Source: Leifsonia sp. PS1209 (lineage in GTDB: Bacteria > Actinomycetota > Actinomycetes > Actinomycetales > Microbacteriaceae). From it: DNA of 64,000 nt. The translations under genes were made by a program, and so were the position numbers. Where the stretch lies: assembly GCF_012317045.1 (NCBI RefSeq), contig NZ_CP051154.1, positions 1,736,001 through 1,800,000 on the forward strand. The letters run 5' to 3'. The notes below the pieces were generated by a model. That model was not told the DNA's origin and searched no databases. It saw only the letters and a program-made list of their open reading frames with translations. This document shows, piece after piece, positions 17,315-25,584 of this stretch; the stretch's first letter is position 1, and each line of letters begins with the position of its first letter.

Positions 17315-17800
17315 GTGGATTCGCCCGACTTCATCGTGCCGCCGCCGCACCTCATCCCACCCCGTCACGACACGGGGACGGAGACGGTGCGGGTGCCGTC
17401 GCGCGAGCGTTCGCTCCCGGTGTTCGCTCCGCCCGCCGCCGCCCAGGCTCCGACCGCGGCGGCGCCTGCCCGCCAGTGGCGGCTGCTGCTGCCGGGCGGC
17501 CGCGCCGTGCCTGTCACGGGCACCGTGCTGGTCGGCAGGAACCCGGTGACGTTCGGGGCGTGGACGGACGCCGAACTGGTCGCCGTCGACGACCCGGCCG
17601 CGAGCGTCTCGAAGACGCACGCCGCCTTCGAGGCGCACGGCGACACGCTGACGGTGACGGACGCGCACTCGACCAACGGCGTCGTCGTCGTGGCGGACGG
17701 GAAGCGGGAACGCGAGCTGACGCCGGGGGAGCCTGCGCCGCTCGCGCACGGCGAGACCGTGCACCTCGGCCGGTACGCGGTGCGCGTCGAGCTCGCCTGA
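17315..17800 (+). CDS. Small FHA-domain protein
   Basis: The 161-residue protein has a Pro/Ala-rich N-terminus (1-55) with several Thr residues, then one FHA domain (about 58-160). The signatures are LVGRNPVTFG, SVSKTHAAF and HSTNGVVV, so the phosphothreonine-binding residues look intact. It begins with GTG 18 bp after the transglutaminase-like gene and closes the kinase/MoxR operon. It probably reads out the phosphorylation state set by the kinase and phosphatase upstream. Its target is unknown. Confidence 0.83.
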   Translation: MDSPDFIVPPPHLIPPRHDTGTETVRVPSRERSLPVFAPPAAAQAPTAAAPARQWRLLLPGGRAVPVTGTVLVGRNPVTFGAWTDAELVAVDDPAASVSKTHAAFEAHGDTLTVTDAHSTNGVVVVADGKRERELTPGEPAPLAHGETVHLGRYAVRVELA

Positions 17801-17835
17801 CGGAAGCACCCGCCATCCGGTGATAACCTGACAAC

Positions 17836-17880
17836 GTGTTTCACGGTCTGCTCCTCCTTAGCTGCCGCGACGAGTCCTAG
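17836..17880 (+). CDS. Leucine-rich leader peptide of leuCD ([14 protein letters not shown])
   Basis: The 14-codon reading frame GTG...TAG encodes four consecutive leucines with the codons CTG CTC CTC CTT. A GATAAC box (17822-17827) lies 8 bp before the GTG, so the transcript is probably leaderless and starts on this codon. The 3' half of the frame forms one arm of a 10-bp inverted repeat (see attenuator). Leu-rich leader peptides controlling leucine biosynthesis genes by ribosome-mediated attenuation are well established in actinobacteria and enterobacteria. Confidence 0.8.
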   Translation: MFHGLLLLSCRDES

Positions 17881-17905
17881 ATCCTTCAGGCCTCCCTCGT
17901 CGCGG
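17865..17905 (+). promoter_or_regulatory. Attenuator stem of leuCD leader
   Basis: CCGCGACGAG at 17865-17874 is perfectly complementary to CTCGTCGCGG at 17896-17905. The 5' arm lies inside the leader-peptide frame just after the Leu codons. A ribosome stalled on them would cover or free this arm and switch alternative pairing before leuC. No clear T run follows, so the switch may act through Rho or through translation. Confidence 0.65.
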
Positions 17906-17954
17906 AGTTCGTCGTCGGCTGATCCGGAAGCAAGCTAAGGAGTTCTTGAGCATC

Positions 17955-19445
17955 ATGAGTACCGATTCCGAACGTGGACTGACTCTCGCAGAGAAGGTCT
18001 GGCGTGACCACCTGGTCGTCAAGGGCGAAGACGGTTCGCCCGACCTGATCTACATCGACCTGCACCTCGTGCACGAGGTGACCAGCCCGCAGGCCTTCGA
18101 CGGCCTCCGGATGGCAGGGCGCCCGGTGCGCCGGCCCGATCTCACCATCGCCACGGAAGACCACAACACCCCGACCATCGGCATCGACAAGCCGATCGCC
18201 GACCTCACCAGCCGCACCCAGATCGAGACGCTCCGCAAGAACGCCGAGGAGTTCGGCGTCCGGCTGCACTCGCTCGGCGACCTGGAGCAGGGCATCGTGC
18301 ACGTCGTCGGACCGCAGCTCGGGCTCACCATGCCCGGCATCACGGTGGTCTGCGGAGACTCGCACACCTCGACCCACGGCGCGTTCGGCGCGATGGCGTT
18401 CGGCATCGGCACCAGCGAGGTCGAGCACGTCATGGCGACGCAGACGCTGCCGCTGAAGGCGTTCAAGACGATGGCGATCACCGTCGAGGGCGACCTGCGC
18501 CCCGGCGTGACGGCCAAAGACATCATCCTGGCGGTCATCGCCAAGATCGGCACCGGCGGCGGGCAGGGCTACGTGCTCGAATACCGCGGCAGTGCCATCC
18601 GCGCGCTCTCGATGGAGGGCAGGATGACCATCTGCAACATGTCGATCGAGGCCGGCGCCCGGGCGGGGATGGTCGCGCCGGACGAGACGACGTACGCCTA
18701 CCTCAAGGGCCGCCCGCACGCGCCGTCCGGCCAGGACTGGGACGACGCCGTCGCGTACTGGGAGACGCTCGCCACCGACGACGACGCCGTCTTCGACGCC
18801 GAGGTCTACCTCGACGCCGCGGAGATCGAGCCGTTCGTCACCTGGGGCACCAACCCCGGCCAGGGCGTCTCGCTCAGCCAGAACGTGCCAGACCCCGCGA
18901 CCATCGAGGATGCCAACCAGCGCGCCGCGGCCGAGCGGGCCCTGGAGTATATGGATCTCGCAGCGGGCACGCCGATGAAGAGCATCCCGGTGGATGCGGT
19001 CTTCATGGGCTCCTGCACCAACAGCCGCATCGAAGACCTCCGCGCCTTCGCCTCCGTCATCAAGGGTCGCAAGAAGGCCGACGGCGTGCGCGTCATGGTC
19101 GTGCCTGGCAGCGCCCGCGTGCGCATCGAGGCCGAGGCGGAGGGCATCGACAAGATCGTCGAGGAGTTCGGCGCGGAGTGGCGGTTCGCCGGGTGCTCAA
19201 TGTGCCTCGGCATGAACCCGGACCAGCTCGCTCCCGGCGAGCGCTGCGCATCCACCTCCAACCGCAACTTCGAGGGCAGGCAGGGCAAGGGAGGGCGCAC
19301 CCACCTGGTGTCCCCGCTGGTCGCCGCAGCGACCGCGATCCGCGGGACGCTGTCCAGCCCGTGGGACCTCGAGCACGACGATGGTGACGACACGCCGGGC
19401 CGTGACGGCTCGGATACGCGCGCAGGAGAGAAGGTGGGCGCCTGA
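17955..19445 (+). CDS. leuC: 3-isopropylmalate dehydratase large subunit
   Basis: The enzyme isomerises 2- to 3-isopropylmalate in leucine biosynthesis together with LeuD. At 496 residues it is near the usual length. The [4Fe-4S] cysteines are in [11 protein letters not shown] (about 352) and [14 protein letters not shown] (about 415). The chosen ATG at 17955 gives [16 protein letters not shown]; an in-frame TTG at 17946 is possible because AGGAG ends at 17942, so the start is uncertain by three codons. The stop overlaps the leuD ATG by one base. Expression is probably controlled by the leucine leader upstream. Confidence 0.96.
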   Translation: MSTDSERGLTLAEKVWRDHLVVKGEDGSPDLIYIDLHLVHEVTSPQAFDGLRMAGRPVRRPDLTIATEDHNTPTIGIDKPIADLTSRTQIETLRKNAEEFGVRLHSLGDLEQGIVHVVGPQLGLTMPGITVVCGDSHTSTHGAFGAMAFGIGTSEVEHVMATQTLPLKAFKTMAITVEGDLRPGVTAKDIILAVIAKIGTGGGQGYVLEYRGSAIRALSMEGRMTICNMSIEAGARAGMVAPDETTYAYLKGRPHAPSGQDWDDAVAYWETLATDDDAVFDAEVYLDAAEIEPFVTWGTNPGQGVSLSQNVPDPATIEDANQRAAAERALEYMDLAAGTPMKSIPVDAVFMGSCTNSRIEDLRAFASVIKGRKKADGVRVMVVPGSARVRIEAEAEGIDKIVEEFGAEWRFAGCSMCLGMNPDQLAPGERCASTSNRNFEGRQGKGGRTHLVSPLVAAATAIRGTLSSPWDLEHDDGDDTPGRDGSDTRAGEKVGA

Positions 19446-20044
19446 TGGAAAAGATCTCAACGATCGAGGGCGTCGCCGTCCCGTTCCGCCGCTCCAACGT
19501 CGACACCGACCAGATCATCCCCGCGGTGTTCCTCAAGCGCGTCACCAAGACGGGCTTCGACGACGCGCTGTTCCACGCCTGGCGGCAGGATCCTGAGTTC
19601 ATTCTCAACCAGCCCGCATACCAGGGAGCGCGCGTCCTGATCGCCGGGGCAGACTTCGGCACGGGCTCGTCGCGCGAGCACGCCGTCTGGGCGCTGCGCG
19701 ACTACGGCTTCGCGGCCGTGCTCAGCCCCCGGTTCGCCGACATCTTCCGTGGCAACGCCGGCAAGCAGGGACTGCTCGCCGGGCAGATCACGGAGGAGGA
19801 CGCCGAGCGTCTCTGGCAGGCCATCGAGGCCCAGCCGGGAATAGCCGCGACGGTGGATCTGGTTGCCAAGACTGCGAGCGTCGGTGAAGTCCAGGTGTCT
19901 TTCGACATCGACGATTACACTAGGTGGCGTTTGCTCGAAGGGTTGGACGACATCGCTCTGACCCTGCGCGACGAGGCGCGCATTTCAGAATACGAAGCCC
20001 GCCGCGAGAGCTGGCGGCCCAAAACGTTACCGGTGAAACTTTGA
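19445..20044 (+). CDS. leuD: 3-isopropylmalate dehydratase small subunit
   Basis: LeuD is the swivel-domain subunit that pairs with LeuC in leucine biosynthesis. The 199-residue length and the sequences [20 protein letters not shown] and [15 protein letters not shown] are typical. The start codon overlaps the leuC stop, and the stop codon overlaps the TTG of murA, so amino-acid and cell-wall genes are translationally coupled here. Confidence 0.97.
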   Translation: MEKISTIEGVAVPFRRSNVDTDQIIPAVFLKRVTKTGFDDALFHAWRQDPEFILNQPAYQGARVLIAGADFGTGSSREHAVWALRDYGFAAVLSPRFADIFRGNAGKQGLLAGQITEEDAERLWQAIEAQPGIAATVDLVAKTASVGEVQVSFDIDDYTRWRLLEGLDDIALTLRDEARISEYEARRESWRPKTLPVKL

Positions 20045-21411
20045 ACTCACTTCTTCAGGACGCTCAGGCAGCAGGAGCGCGCGTCGGCCTCAAGGGCGAC
20101 CGCATCACGATCAACGGGGGCATCCCGCTCCGCGGCAGGATCGAGCTGAAGGGCGCGAAGAACCTCGTCACCAAGGCGATGGTCGCCGCCCTCCTGGGTG
20201 AGGGTCCGAGCGTGCTGCGCGACGTCCCGGACATCAGCGATGTCCGGGTCGTGCGCGGCCTGCTCGAGATCCACGGCGTCAAGGTCACCGACGGAACGGA
20301 CGAGGGCGAACTGCTCCTCGACCCGAGCGCCGTCGAGTCCGCCCACATGGCGGACATCGACGCGCACGCCGGCTCCAGCCGCATCCCGATCCTGTTCTGC
20401 GGGCCGCTGCTGCACCGCCTCGGCGAGGCGTTCATCCCCGACCTCGGCGGCTGCCGCATCGGCGACCGCCCGATCGACTACCACCTCGAAGTGCTGCGCA
20501 AGTTCGGCGCCATCGTCGACAAGCTGCCCACCGGCATCAGGATGACCGCCCCGAACGGCCTGCACGGAGCCAAGCTCGAGCTGCCGTACCCGAGCGTCGG
20601 CGCCACGGAGCAGGTGCTGCTCACGGCCGTCCGTGCCGAGGGCATCACCGAGCTCAAGGGTGCTGCGATCGAGCCGGAGATCATGGATCTCATCAACATC
20701 CTGCAGAAGATGGGTGCGATCATCACGGTCGACACCGACCGCGTCATCCGCATCGAGGGCGTCAAGAAGCTCGTCGGATACAGCCACACCGCGCTGTTCG
20801 ACCGCAACGAGGCAGCCAGCTGGGCCGCCGCGGCGCTCGCCACTGGCGGGGACATCTACGTCGGCGGAGCCCGCCAGCCGGAGATGCTCACCTTCCTCAA
20901 CGTCTTCCGCAAGGTCGGCGGCGCGTTCGAGATCCACGACGACGGCATCCGGTTCTTCCACCCGGGAGGCGAGCTCAAGCCCGTCGTCATCGAGACGGAC
21001 GTGCACCCCGGCTTCATGACCGACTGGCAGCAGCCGCTCGTCATCGCCCTCACCAAGGCGAAGGGCGTCTCGATCGTCCACGAGACCGTGTACGAGCAGC
21101 GCTTCGGCTTCGTCGACGCCCTGATCGACATGGGTGCGAAGATCCAGATCCACAAGGAGTGCCTCGGCGGGCACCCGTGCCGCTTCGGTCAGCGCAACTT
21201 CAACCACTCGGCGGTCATCATGGGACCGACCGACCTGAAGGGTGCGGACATCGAGGTTCCCGACCTGCGCGGAGGCTTCAGCCACCTGATCGCCGCGCTC
21301 ACGGCCGAGGGACGCTCGACCGTCAGCAACGTCGGGATCATCAGCCGCGGCTACGAGAACTTCATCACCAAGCTGCAGCTGCTGGGAGCCGACTTCGTTC
21401 TCGAAGGATAA
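20041..21411 (+). CDS. murA: UDP-N-acetylglucosamine 1-carboxyvinyltransferase
   Basis: MurA transfers enolpyruvate from PEP to UDP-GlcNAc, the first committed step of peptidoglycan synthesis. The 456-residue product starts at a TTG overlapping the leuD stop (TTGA) and gives [16 protein letters not shown]; the longer open frame upstream is leuD antiphase. The glycan-binding [10 protein letters not shown] and the active-site loop [11 protein letters not shown] with the catalytic Cys are present. Because the Cys is retained, natural fosfomycin resistance of the Cys-to-Asp type is not expected. Confidence 0.95.
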   Translation: MNSLLQDAQAAGARVGLKGDRITINGGIPLRGRIELKGAKNLVTKAMVAALLGEGPSVLRDVPDISDVRVVRGLLEIHGVKVTDGTDEGELLLDPSAVESAHMADIDAHAGSSRIPILFCGPLLHRLGEAFIPDLGGCRIGDRPIDYHLEVLRKFGAIVDKLPTGIRMTAPNGLHGAKLELPYPSVGATEQVLLTAVRAEGITELKGAAIEPEIMDLINILQKMGAIITVDTDRVIRIEGVKKLVGYSHTALFDRNEAASWAAAALATGGDIYVGGARQPEMLTFLNVFRKVGGAFEIHDDGIRFFHPGGELKPVVIETDVHPGFMTDWQQPLVIALTKAKGVSIVHETVYEQRFGFVDALIDMGAKIQIHKECLGGHPCRFGQRNFNHSAVIMGPTDLKGADIEVPDLRGGFSHLIAALTAEGRSTVSNVGIISRGYENFITKLQLLGADFVLEG

Positions 21412-21418
21412 TGGAGGG

Positions 21419-22222
21419 GTGTCCCGACCCTCTTCAGAGCAGAACCCGGCAACCGATCGACCGAGCACACCCGTGAAGCTCCCGCGCAAGGAGACGAGCA
21501 GGCCCTCGATCTTCTGGGTGCTCGCGGGGATCGTCATCCCGATCATGAGCATCGCGGTGCGGTTCCGCATCCAGGACGGCGACAAGCTGCCGCGCCGCGG
21601 TGCGTACGTCGTCGCGCCGAACCACTACAGCGAGATCGACCCGGTGATGGTCGGGATGGTCTCCTGGAAGCTCGGCAGGATGCCGCGGTTCCTCGCCAAG
21701 GGGAGCCTGTTCCGCATCCCGGTGGTCGGCTGGTTCCTGCGCAAGTCCGGTCAGGTGCCGGTCGAGCGCGCCGGGTCGACCCGCGGCTCAGCGCCGCTCA
21801 CGGCGGCCAAGGAGATCGTGCGGGACGGCCGCATCGTCATCATCTACCCGGAGGGCTCGCTCACCCGCGATCCCGACCTGTGGCCGATGCGCGGCAAGAC
21901 GGGCGCTGCGCGGATGGCGCTCGAGAACGACCTGCCGGTGATCCCCGTCGCGCACTGGGGGACCCAGCACGTGATGGCGCGCTACGGCAAGAAGATCAGC
22001 TTCTTCCCGCGCAAGACCATCGAGGTCAAGATCGGCGACCCCGTCGACCTGTCCGCTTTCCGAGGCCGCAACCTCGACGCGGCGACGCTGAACGAAGCGA
22101 CCGCCGTCATCATGGACGCCATCACTGCGCTGCTGGAAGACCTCCGCGGCGAGAAGGCGCCTGCAGTCCGGTGGAACCCCGCCGAGCACGACCAGAAGGA
22201 GACCGGCCGTTTTGAAGGCTAG
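21419..22222 (+). CDS. 1-acylglycerol-3-phosphate acyltransferase (PlsC-like)
   Basis: This is a membrane-associated acyltransferase of 267 residues. The N-terminal hydrophobic segment (about 25-45) precedes the catalytic motif NHYSEID (HX4D, about 63-69) and the substrate-binding YPEGSLTRD (about 142). It probably acylates lysophosphatidic acid. GTG at 21419 follows GGAGGG. The 3' end overlaps gpsA by 11 bp, linking it to the enzyme that supplies glycerol 3-phosphate. Exact acceptor specificity cannot be read from sequence. Confidence 0.9.
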   Translation: MSRPSSEQNPATDRPSTPVKLPRKETSRPSIFWVLAGIVIPIMSIAVRFRIQDGDKLPRRGAYVVAPNHYSEIDPVMVGMVSWKLGRMPRFLAKGSLFRIPVVGWFLRKSGQVPVERAGSTRGSAPLTAAKEIVRDGRIVIIYPEGSLTRDPDLWPMRGKTGAARMALENDLPVIPVAHWGTQHVMARYGKKISFFPRKTIEVKIGDPVDLSAFRGRNLDAATLNEATAVIMDAITALLEDLRGEKAPAVRWNPAEHDQKETGRFEG

Positions 22223-23354
22223 CGCTGGCAGACGCCCCGTCGTCGCCCCCCGCAGGATCGCCGTCCTCGGCGCAGGCAGCTGGGGGACGACGTTCGCGAA
22301 GATCCTCGCGGACGGCGGCTCCGACGTGACCCTCTGGGCGCGCCGTCCGGAGTTGGCGCGCGAGATCAACGAGGTGAAGCGCAACAGCGACTACCTCGAG
22401 GGCATCAACCTTCCGCGCAACCTCAAGGCCACGTCCAAGCTGTCCGATGCGATGCGGGATGCGGAACTCGTCTTCGTCTCCATCCCGAGCCAGACCCTGC
22501 GCTCCAACCTGGAGGCCATCGCGCCGTACCTCGGCCCGTCGACCATCGTCGTCAGCCTGATGAAGGGCGTCGAGAAGGGCACAGGCCTCCGGATGAGCGA
22601 GGTGATCGCCCAGGGGCTGCCGATCGAGCAGGAGCGCATCGCCGTGGCCTCCGGTCCCAACCTCGCGCTCGAGATCGCGCGCGAGCAGCCGACGGCCGCT
22701 GTCGTGTCGTCGGTGAGCCTCGAGACGGCGCAGGCGGTGGCGATGGCCGCCACCAACCGCTACTTCCGCAGCTTCGTGAACACCGACGTGATCGGCACCG
22801 AGTTCGGCGGCGTGCTCAAGAACCTGATCGCCGTCGCCATCGGCATCGTCGACGGTGTCGGCTACGGCGAGAACACCAAGGCGTCGATCATCACCCGCGG
22901 GCTGGTGGAGATGACGGACTTCGCCGTGGCATATGGCGCAGAGGCCGTCACGCTGTCCGGCCTCGCCGGTCTCGGCGACCTCATCGCCACCTGCGAGTCG
23001 TCGCTCAGCCGCAACAACACCGCCGGCCGCCTGCTCGGCCAGGGCTACAGCTTCAACGACGTCGTGAAGCAGATGAACCAGACCGCCGAAGGTCTGGCGT
23101 CCGTCGCCCCCATCCTGACGCTGGCGGAGGCCCGCGGCGTGGACATGCCCATCGTGCGCCAGGTGAGCCAGGTGCTTGCCGGTACGCTCGATCCGAAAGA
23201 CATCGCGCCGCATCTCACCACCGATTCGGACGAACCCCAGGGTGAAAGGACAACGGATGACGGACCGAATCGCGGTCGTGCTTCTCTTCGGGGGGCGTTC
23301 AAGCGAGCATTCGATCAGCTGCGCAACGGCGGCGGGAGTGCTCGGCGCGATTGA
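22212..23354 (+). CDS. gpsA: NAD(P)H-dependent glycerol-3-phosphate dehydrogenase
   Basis: GpsA reduces dihydroxyacetone phosphate to sn-glycerol 3-phosphate for phospholipid synthesis. The Rossmann motif GAGSWGTTFA (about 17) and the catalytic region LKNLIAVAIGIVDG (about 200) are intact, ending with the typical LAGTLDPKDIAPHL. The frame then continues about 35 codons beyond the usual C-terminus, overlapping the first 98 bp of ddl in another frame. The extra tail is basic and low in complexity and is probably not functional. Confidence 0.95.
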   Translation: MKASAGRRPVVAPRRIAVLGAGSWGTTFAKILADGGSDVTLWARRPELAREINEVKRNSDYLEGINLPRNLKATSKLSDAMRDAELVFVSIPSQTLRSNLEAIAPYLGPSTIVVSLMKGVEKGTGLRMSEVIAQGLPIEQERIAVASGPNLALEIAREQPTAAVVSSVSLETAQAVAMAATNRYFRSFVNTDVIGTEFGGVLKNLIAVAIGIVDGVGYGENTKASIITRGLVEMTDFAVAYGAEAVTLSGLAGLGDLIATCESSLSRNNTAGRLLGQGYSFNDVVKQMNQTAEGLASVAPILTLAEARGVDMPIVRQVSQVLAGTLDPKDIAPHLTTDSDEPQGERTTDDGPNRGRASLRGAFKRAFDQLRNGGGSARRD

Positions 23355-24351
23355 CCGCGACCGCTACGAGGTCATCCCCGTCGGCATCACCCGCGACGGT
23401 GCGTTCACCCTGCAGCCGGACGACGCGGCGCTGTTCGCGCTGAACGCGGAGAAGCTGCCGGCCGTCGAGGACAACGGAACGCGCATCCACTGGCCGGAGA
23501 GCGCCGTCACGCGCGAGCTGACGGTGACGGAAGGCGGCCAGACGCGCTCGCTCGGCGACATCGACCTGGTGTTCCCGATCCTGCACGGCCCGTGGGGAGA
23601 GGACGGCACCATCCAGGGGATGCTGGAGCTCGTCGACCTGCCGTACGTCGGCAGCGGCGTGCTGGCCAGCTCGCTCGGGATGGACAAGCACTTCACGAAG
23701 ACCGTGCTGCAGCAGGCGGGCATCCCCGTGGCGCCGTGGCGCACGGTCTCCGCGTACGAGTGGCGCACCGACAAGGATGCGGTGCGCAGGACGGCGGAGG
23801 AGCTGGGGCTCCCCGCGTTCGTGAAGCCGGCGCGCGCCGGTTCGAGCGTCGGCGTCAGCAAGGTCTCCGACTGGTCGCAGCTCGACGCGGCGATCGAGAC
23901 GGCGCTGGCCGAGGACGACCGGGTGCTCATCGAGTCCGGCCTGGTCGGCCGCGAGGTGGAGATCGCGGTGCTGGGCGGACGCCCCGGACAGGCGACCCGC
24001 GCCTCCGTCGCCGGCGAGATCGTGGTCACCGGCCGCGACTTCTACGACTTCGAGGCCAAATACCTGGATGCGCCCGGCATCGACCTGGTCTGCCCGGCCG
24101 ACCTGACCGCCGACGAGCTCGCCACCATGCAGGCGCTCGGGGCGAAGGCGTTCGACGCCATCGGGGGAGAGGGCCTCGCCCGCGTCGACTTCTTCCTCAC
24201 CGCAGACGGTTTCGTCATCAACGAGATCAACACCATGCCCGGCTTCACGCCGATCTCGATGTTCCCGCGCTGCTGGCAGGAGTCCGGCCTCGCATACCCG
24301 GCGCTGATCACCGAGCTGATCGACGTCGCGCTGGCGCGCGCCGCAGCCTGA
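23257..24351 (+). CDS. ddl: D-alanine--D-alanine ligase
   Basis: This is an ATP-grasp ligase of 364 residues forming the D-Ala-D-Ala terminus of peptidoglycan stem peptides. Visible signatures are FGGRSSEHSISCA (about 9), HGPWGEDGTIQG (about 110), the ATP-binding KPARAGSSVGVSK (about 188) and the metal-binding NEINTMPGFTPISMFP near the C-terminus. ATG at 23257 follows GAAAGGA at ideal spacing; an upstream in-frame start would run inside gpsA. It is the last resident gene before the inserted peptide cluster. Confidence 0.96.
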   Translation: MTDRIAVVLLFGGRSSEHSISCATAAGVLGAIDRDRYEVIPVGITRDGAFTLQPDDAALFALNAEKLPAVEDNGTRIHWPESAVTRELTVTEGGQTRSLGDIDLVFPILHGPWGEDGTIQGMLELVDLPYVGSGVLASSLGMDKHFTKTVLQQAGIPVAPWRTVSAYEWRTDKDAVRRTAEELGLPAFVKPARAGSSVGVSKVSDWSQLDAAIETALAEDDRVLIESGLVGREVEIAVLGGRPGQATRASVAGEIVVTGRDFYDFEAKYLDAPGIDLVCPADLTADELATMQALGAKAFDAIGGEGLARVDFFLTADGFVINEINTMPGFTPISMFPRCWQESGLAYPALITELIDVALARAAA

Positions 24352-24360
24352 GCGACTCGC

Positions 24361-24480
24361 GCGCAACATAAATACCTGTATGTAATGTCAGACTAAGAAA
24401 TGCATTGATTGACATTGCAGACCTAACCTCGGAACACTGAATCAACGCCCAGTCGTGGGCATCGATTCAGTGAGGAGGTG
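24361..24480 (+). promoter_or_regulatory. AT-rich control region of the peptide cluster
   Basis: Only 22 of the 60 bases at 24361-24420 are G or C, an abrupt drop from the surroundings. A perfect TTGACA is at 24409-24414, with a weak AACACT 18 bp downstream as a possible -10. The inverted repeat AATGTCA (24384-24390) and TGACATT (24410-24416) overlaps the -35 and could be an operator. A hairpin (24435-24472, 15 of 17 pairs, GTCG loop) ends exactly at the ribosome binding site AGGAGGTGATT (24473-24483). All assigned by eye. Confidence 0.5.
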
Positions 24481-24486
24481 ATTCCC

Positions 24487-24561
24487 GTGGAGAAGGTCAA
24501 GGACATCGACCTGCAGGCCGGAGCGACGCTCGCCTGTGGCAGCCAGTGCATGTGCAGCTGA
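24487..24561 (+). CDS. Small Cys-rich peptide, putative RiPP precursor (24 aa)
   Basis: The 24-codon frame starts with GTG, 8 nt after AGGAGG in an essentially complete anti-16S match. The N-terminal part is charged (MEKVKDIDLQAGATLA). The last eight residues, CGSQCMCS, hold three Cys and two Ser. That leader/core shape, the very strong ribosome binding site, the hairpin just downstream, and the following acyltransferase, exporter and E1-like genes together indicate a ribosomally made, modified peptide precursor. An in-frame GTG at 24478 is a less likely start because it lies within the ribosome binding site. I recognise no known precursor family. Confidence 0.68.
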   Translation: MEKVKDIDLQAGATLACGSQCMCS

Positions 24562-24568
24562 CTCGTCT

Positions 24569-24596
24569 GAGTGCGGCGGTGATCGCCGCCGCACTC
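24569..24596 (+). terminator. GC-rich hairpin after the peptide gene, possible leaky terminator
   Basis: GAGTGCGGCGG (24569-24579) pairs perfectly with CCGCCGCACTC (24586-24596) across a 6-nt loop, seven bases after the peptide stop codon. No T run follows. In RiPP clusters such hairpins often make the precursor mRNA more abundant than the downstream genes; that role here is an inference. Confidence 0.5.
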
Positions 24597-24645
24597 ACGC
24601 CGTCCGCTCTCTGACAATCGGCGTCGATGAAGGGATCCCGCCAGC

Positions 24646-25584
24646 ATGGCCATGCCGCTTTTCAACATCTTCGAGCTTCCGGACCATCCGGCTCTCTTCG
24701 CTTCGCTGAAGGCAGCCGGACCCGAACGGGCGTGGGCGTTGATGTCCGAGCTCTCGGACTACGCCCAGGCTTCCTACCTGGAGGACGTCCCTCCTGCGGA
24801 ACACCCGGACGCCATCTACGAGCGCACGGTGGCGTTCATGGATCAGGCGCCGGCTCTCGACGGCCTCGACAAGGCGGAACAGGCGCGGCGTTTCTCCGTC
24901 TACGGGCCGCGGCTGCAATTCGACTCGACGTTCCTCTGTCTCTGGCTGAATGAGCCGGACGCCCTCTTCGATCGGGTCGTGACGGTTACGGGCCTGGACA
25001 ATCTCCGCCGTGCCCAGAGCCTTGGTCACGGTGTGCTGGCGCTTCCACTTCACGTCGGGCCGTCCTACCCGATCGGTCCGTTGATGGCGCACCACATGCC
25101 GGTCAGCCTCGTGTTCAACCGGATGAACTTCGACGCGCTCCACCGGTTCGCATTCCCCTCACTCGACATCGACGCGCATCAGCTGGGATCCGAGTCCACC
25201 TTCCGGCGAGCCCTGGGCGTTCTCCGGTCCGGTCGGGCCTTCTCCCTCTTCCCAGAGCTGGACCCTCGCGGGGTGGACAAACACCATCGGCGGGTGCCTT
25301 TCCTCGGAACAACGGTGAACGCTCCGCTCGGACCCGTTCTCATCAGCCGCGCAGCGGGGGCGCCCATGGTGCCCATCACTCTGCGCTCCTCCGCCGACGG
25401 GCACTACCAACTCGAGTATCACGGGCCGATTCCCGCACCCCGGACGAGCACGGACGACGCGAGCGCGCTCGCCAGGCTGTGGACGGTCATCGAGTCGACG
25501 CTGCTCGATGGCGAATTCGGCGAGTGGGAGATGTGGTACGAGTTCGATCGGATGCAGCCGGAACGTCCGGCGGTGGCGTCGTGA
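24646..25584 (+). CDS. LpxL/HtrB-like (lysophospholipid) acyltransferase of the peptide cluster
   Basis: The 312-residue protein resembles the LABLAT/HtrB acyltransferase superfamily. Matching blocks are GVLALPLHVGPSYPIGPLM (about 129-147), the substrate loop FSLFPELDPRGVDKHHRRVP (about 199-218) and RAAGAPMVPITLRSSADGHY (about 235-254). The usual HX4D/E reads H136-VGPS-Y141, so the catalytic acid is missing or has moved. No transmembrane helix or signal peptide is obvious. Actinobacteria do not make lipid A, so a role in acylating the neighbouring peptide, or another small acceptor, is plausible but unproven. The stop overlaps the next GTG (GTGA). Confidence 0.6.
   Translation: MAMPLFNIFELPDHPALFASLKAAGPERAWALMSELSDYAQASYLEDVPPAEHPDAIYERTVAFMDQAPALDGLDKAEQARRFSVYGPRLQFDSTFLCLWLNEPDALFDRVVTVTGLDNLRRAQSLGHGVLALPLHVGPSYPIGPLMAHHMPVSLVFNRMNFDALHRFAFPSLDIDAHQLGSESTFRRALGVLRSGRAFSLFPELDPRGVDKHHRRVPFLGTTVNAPLGPVLISRAAGAPMVPITLRSSADGHYQLEYHGPIPAPRTSTDDASALARLWTVIESTLLDGEFGEWEMWYEFDRMQPERPAVAS

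Noticed and set aside
14798..17809. 1003-codon minus-strand frame opposite the first transglutaminase-like gene
   Set aside because: Antisense of a gene with clear membrane and transglutaminase features; the frame crosses gene boundaries.
24487..24561. Direct microcin C7-type (MccA) precursor
   Set aside because: MccA is a heptapeptide ending in Asn; this peptide is 24 residues and ends in Ser with three Cys, so only the enzyme class is shared.
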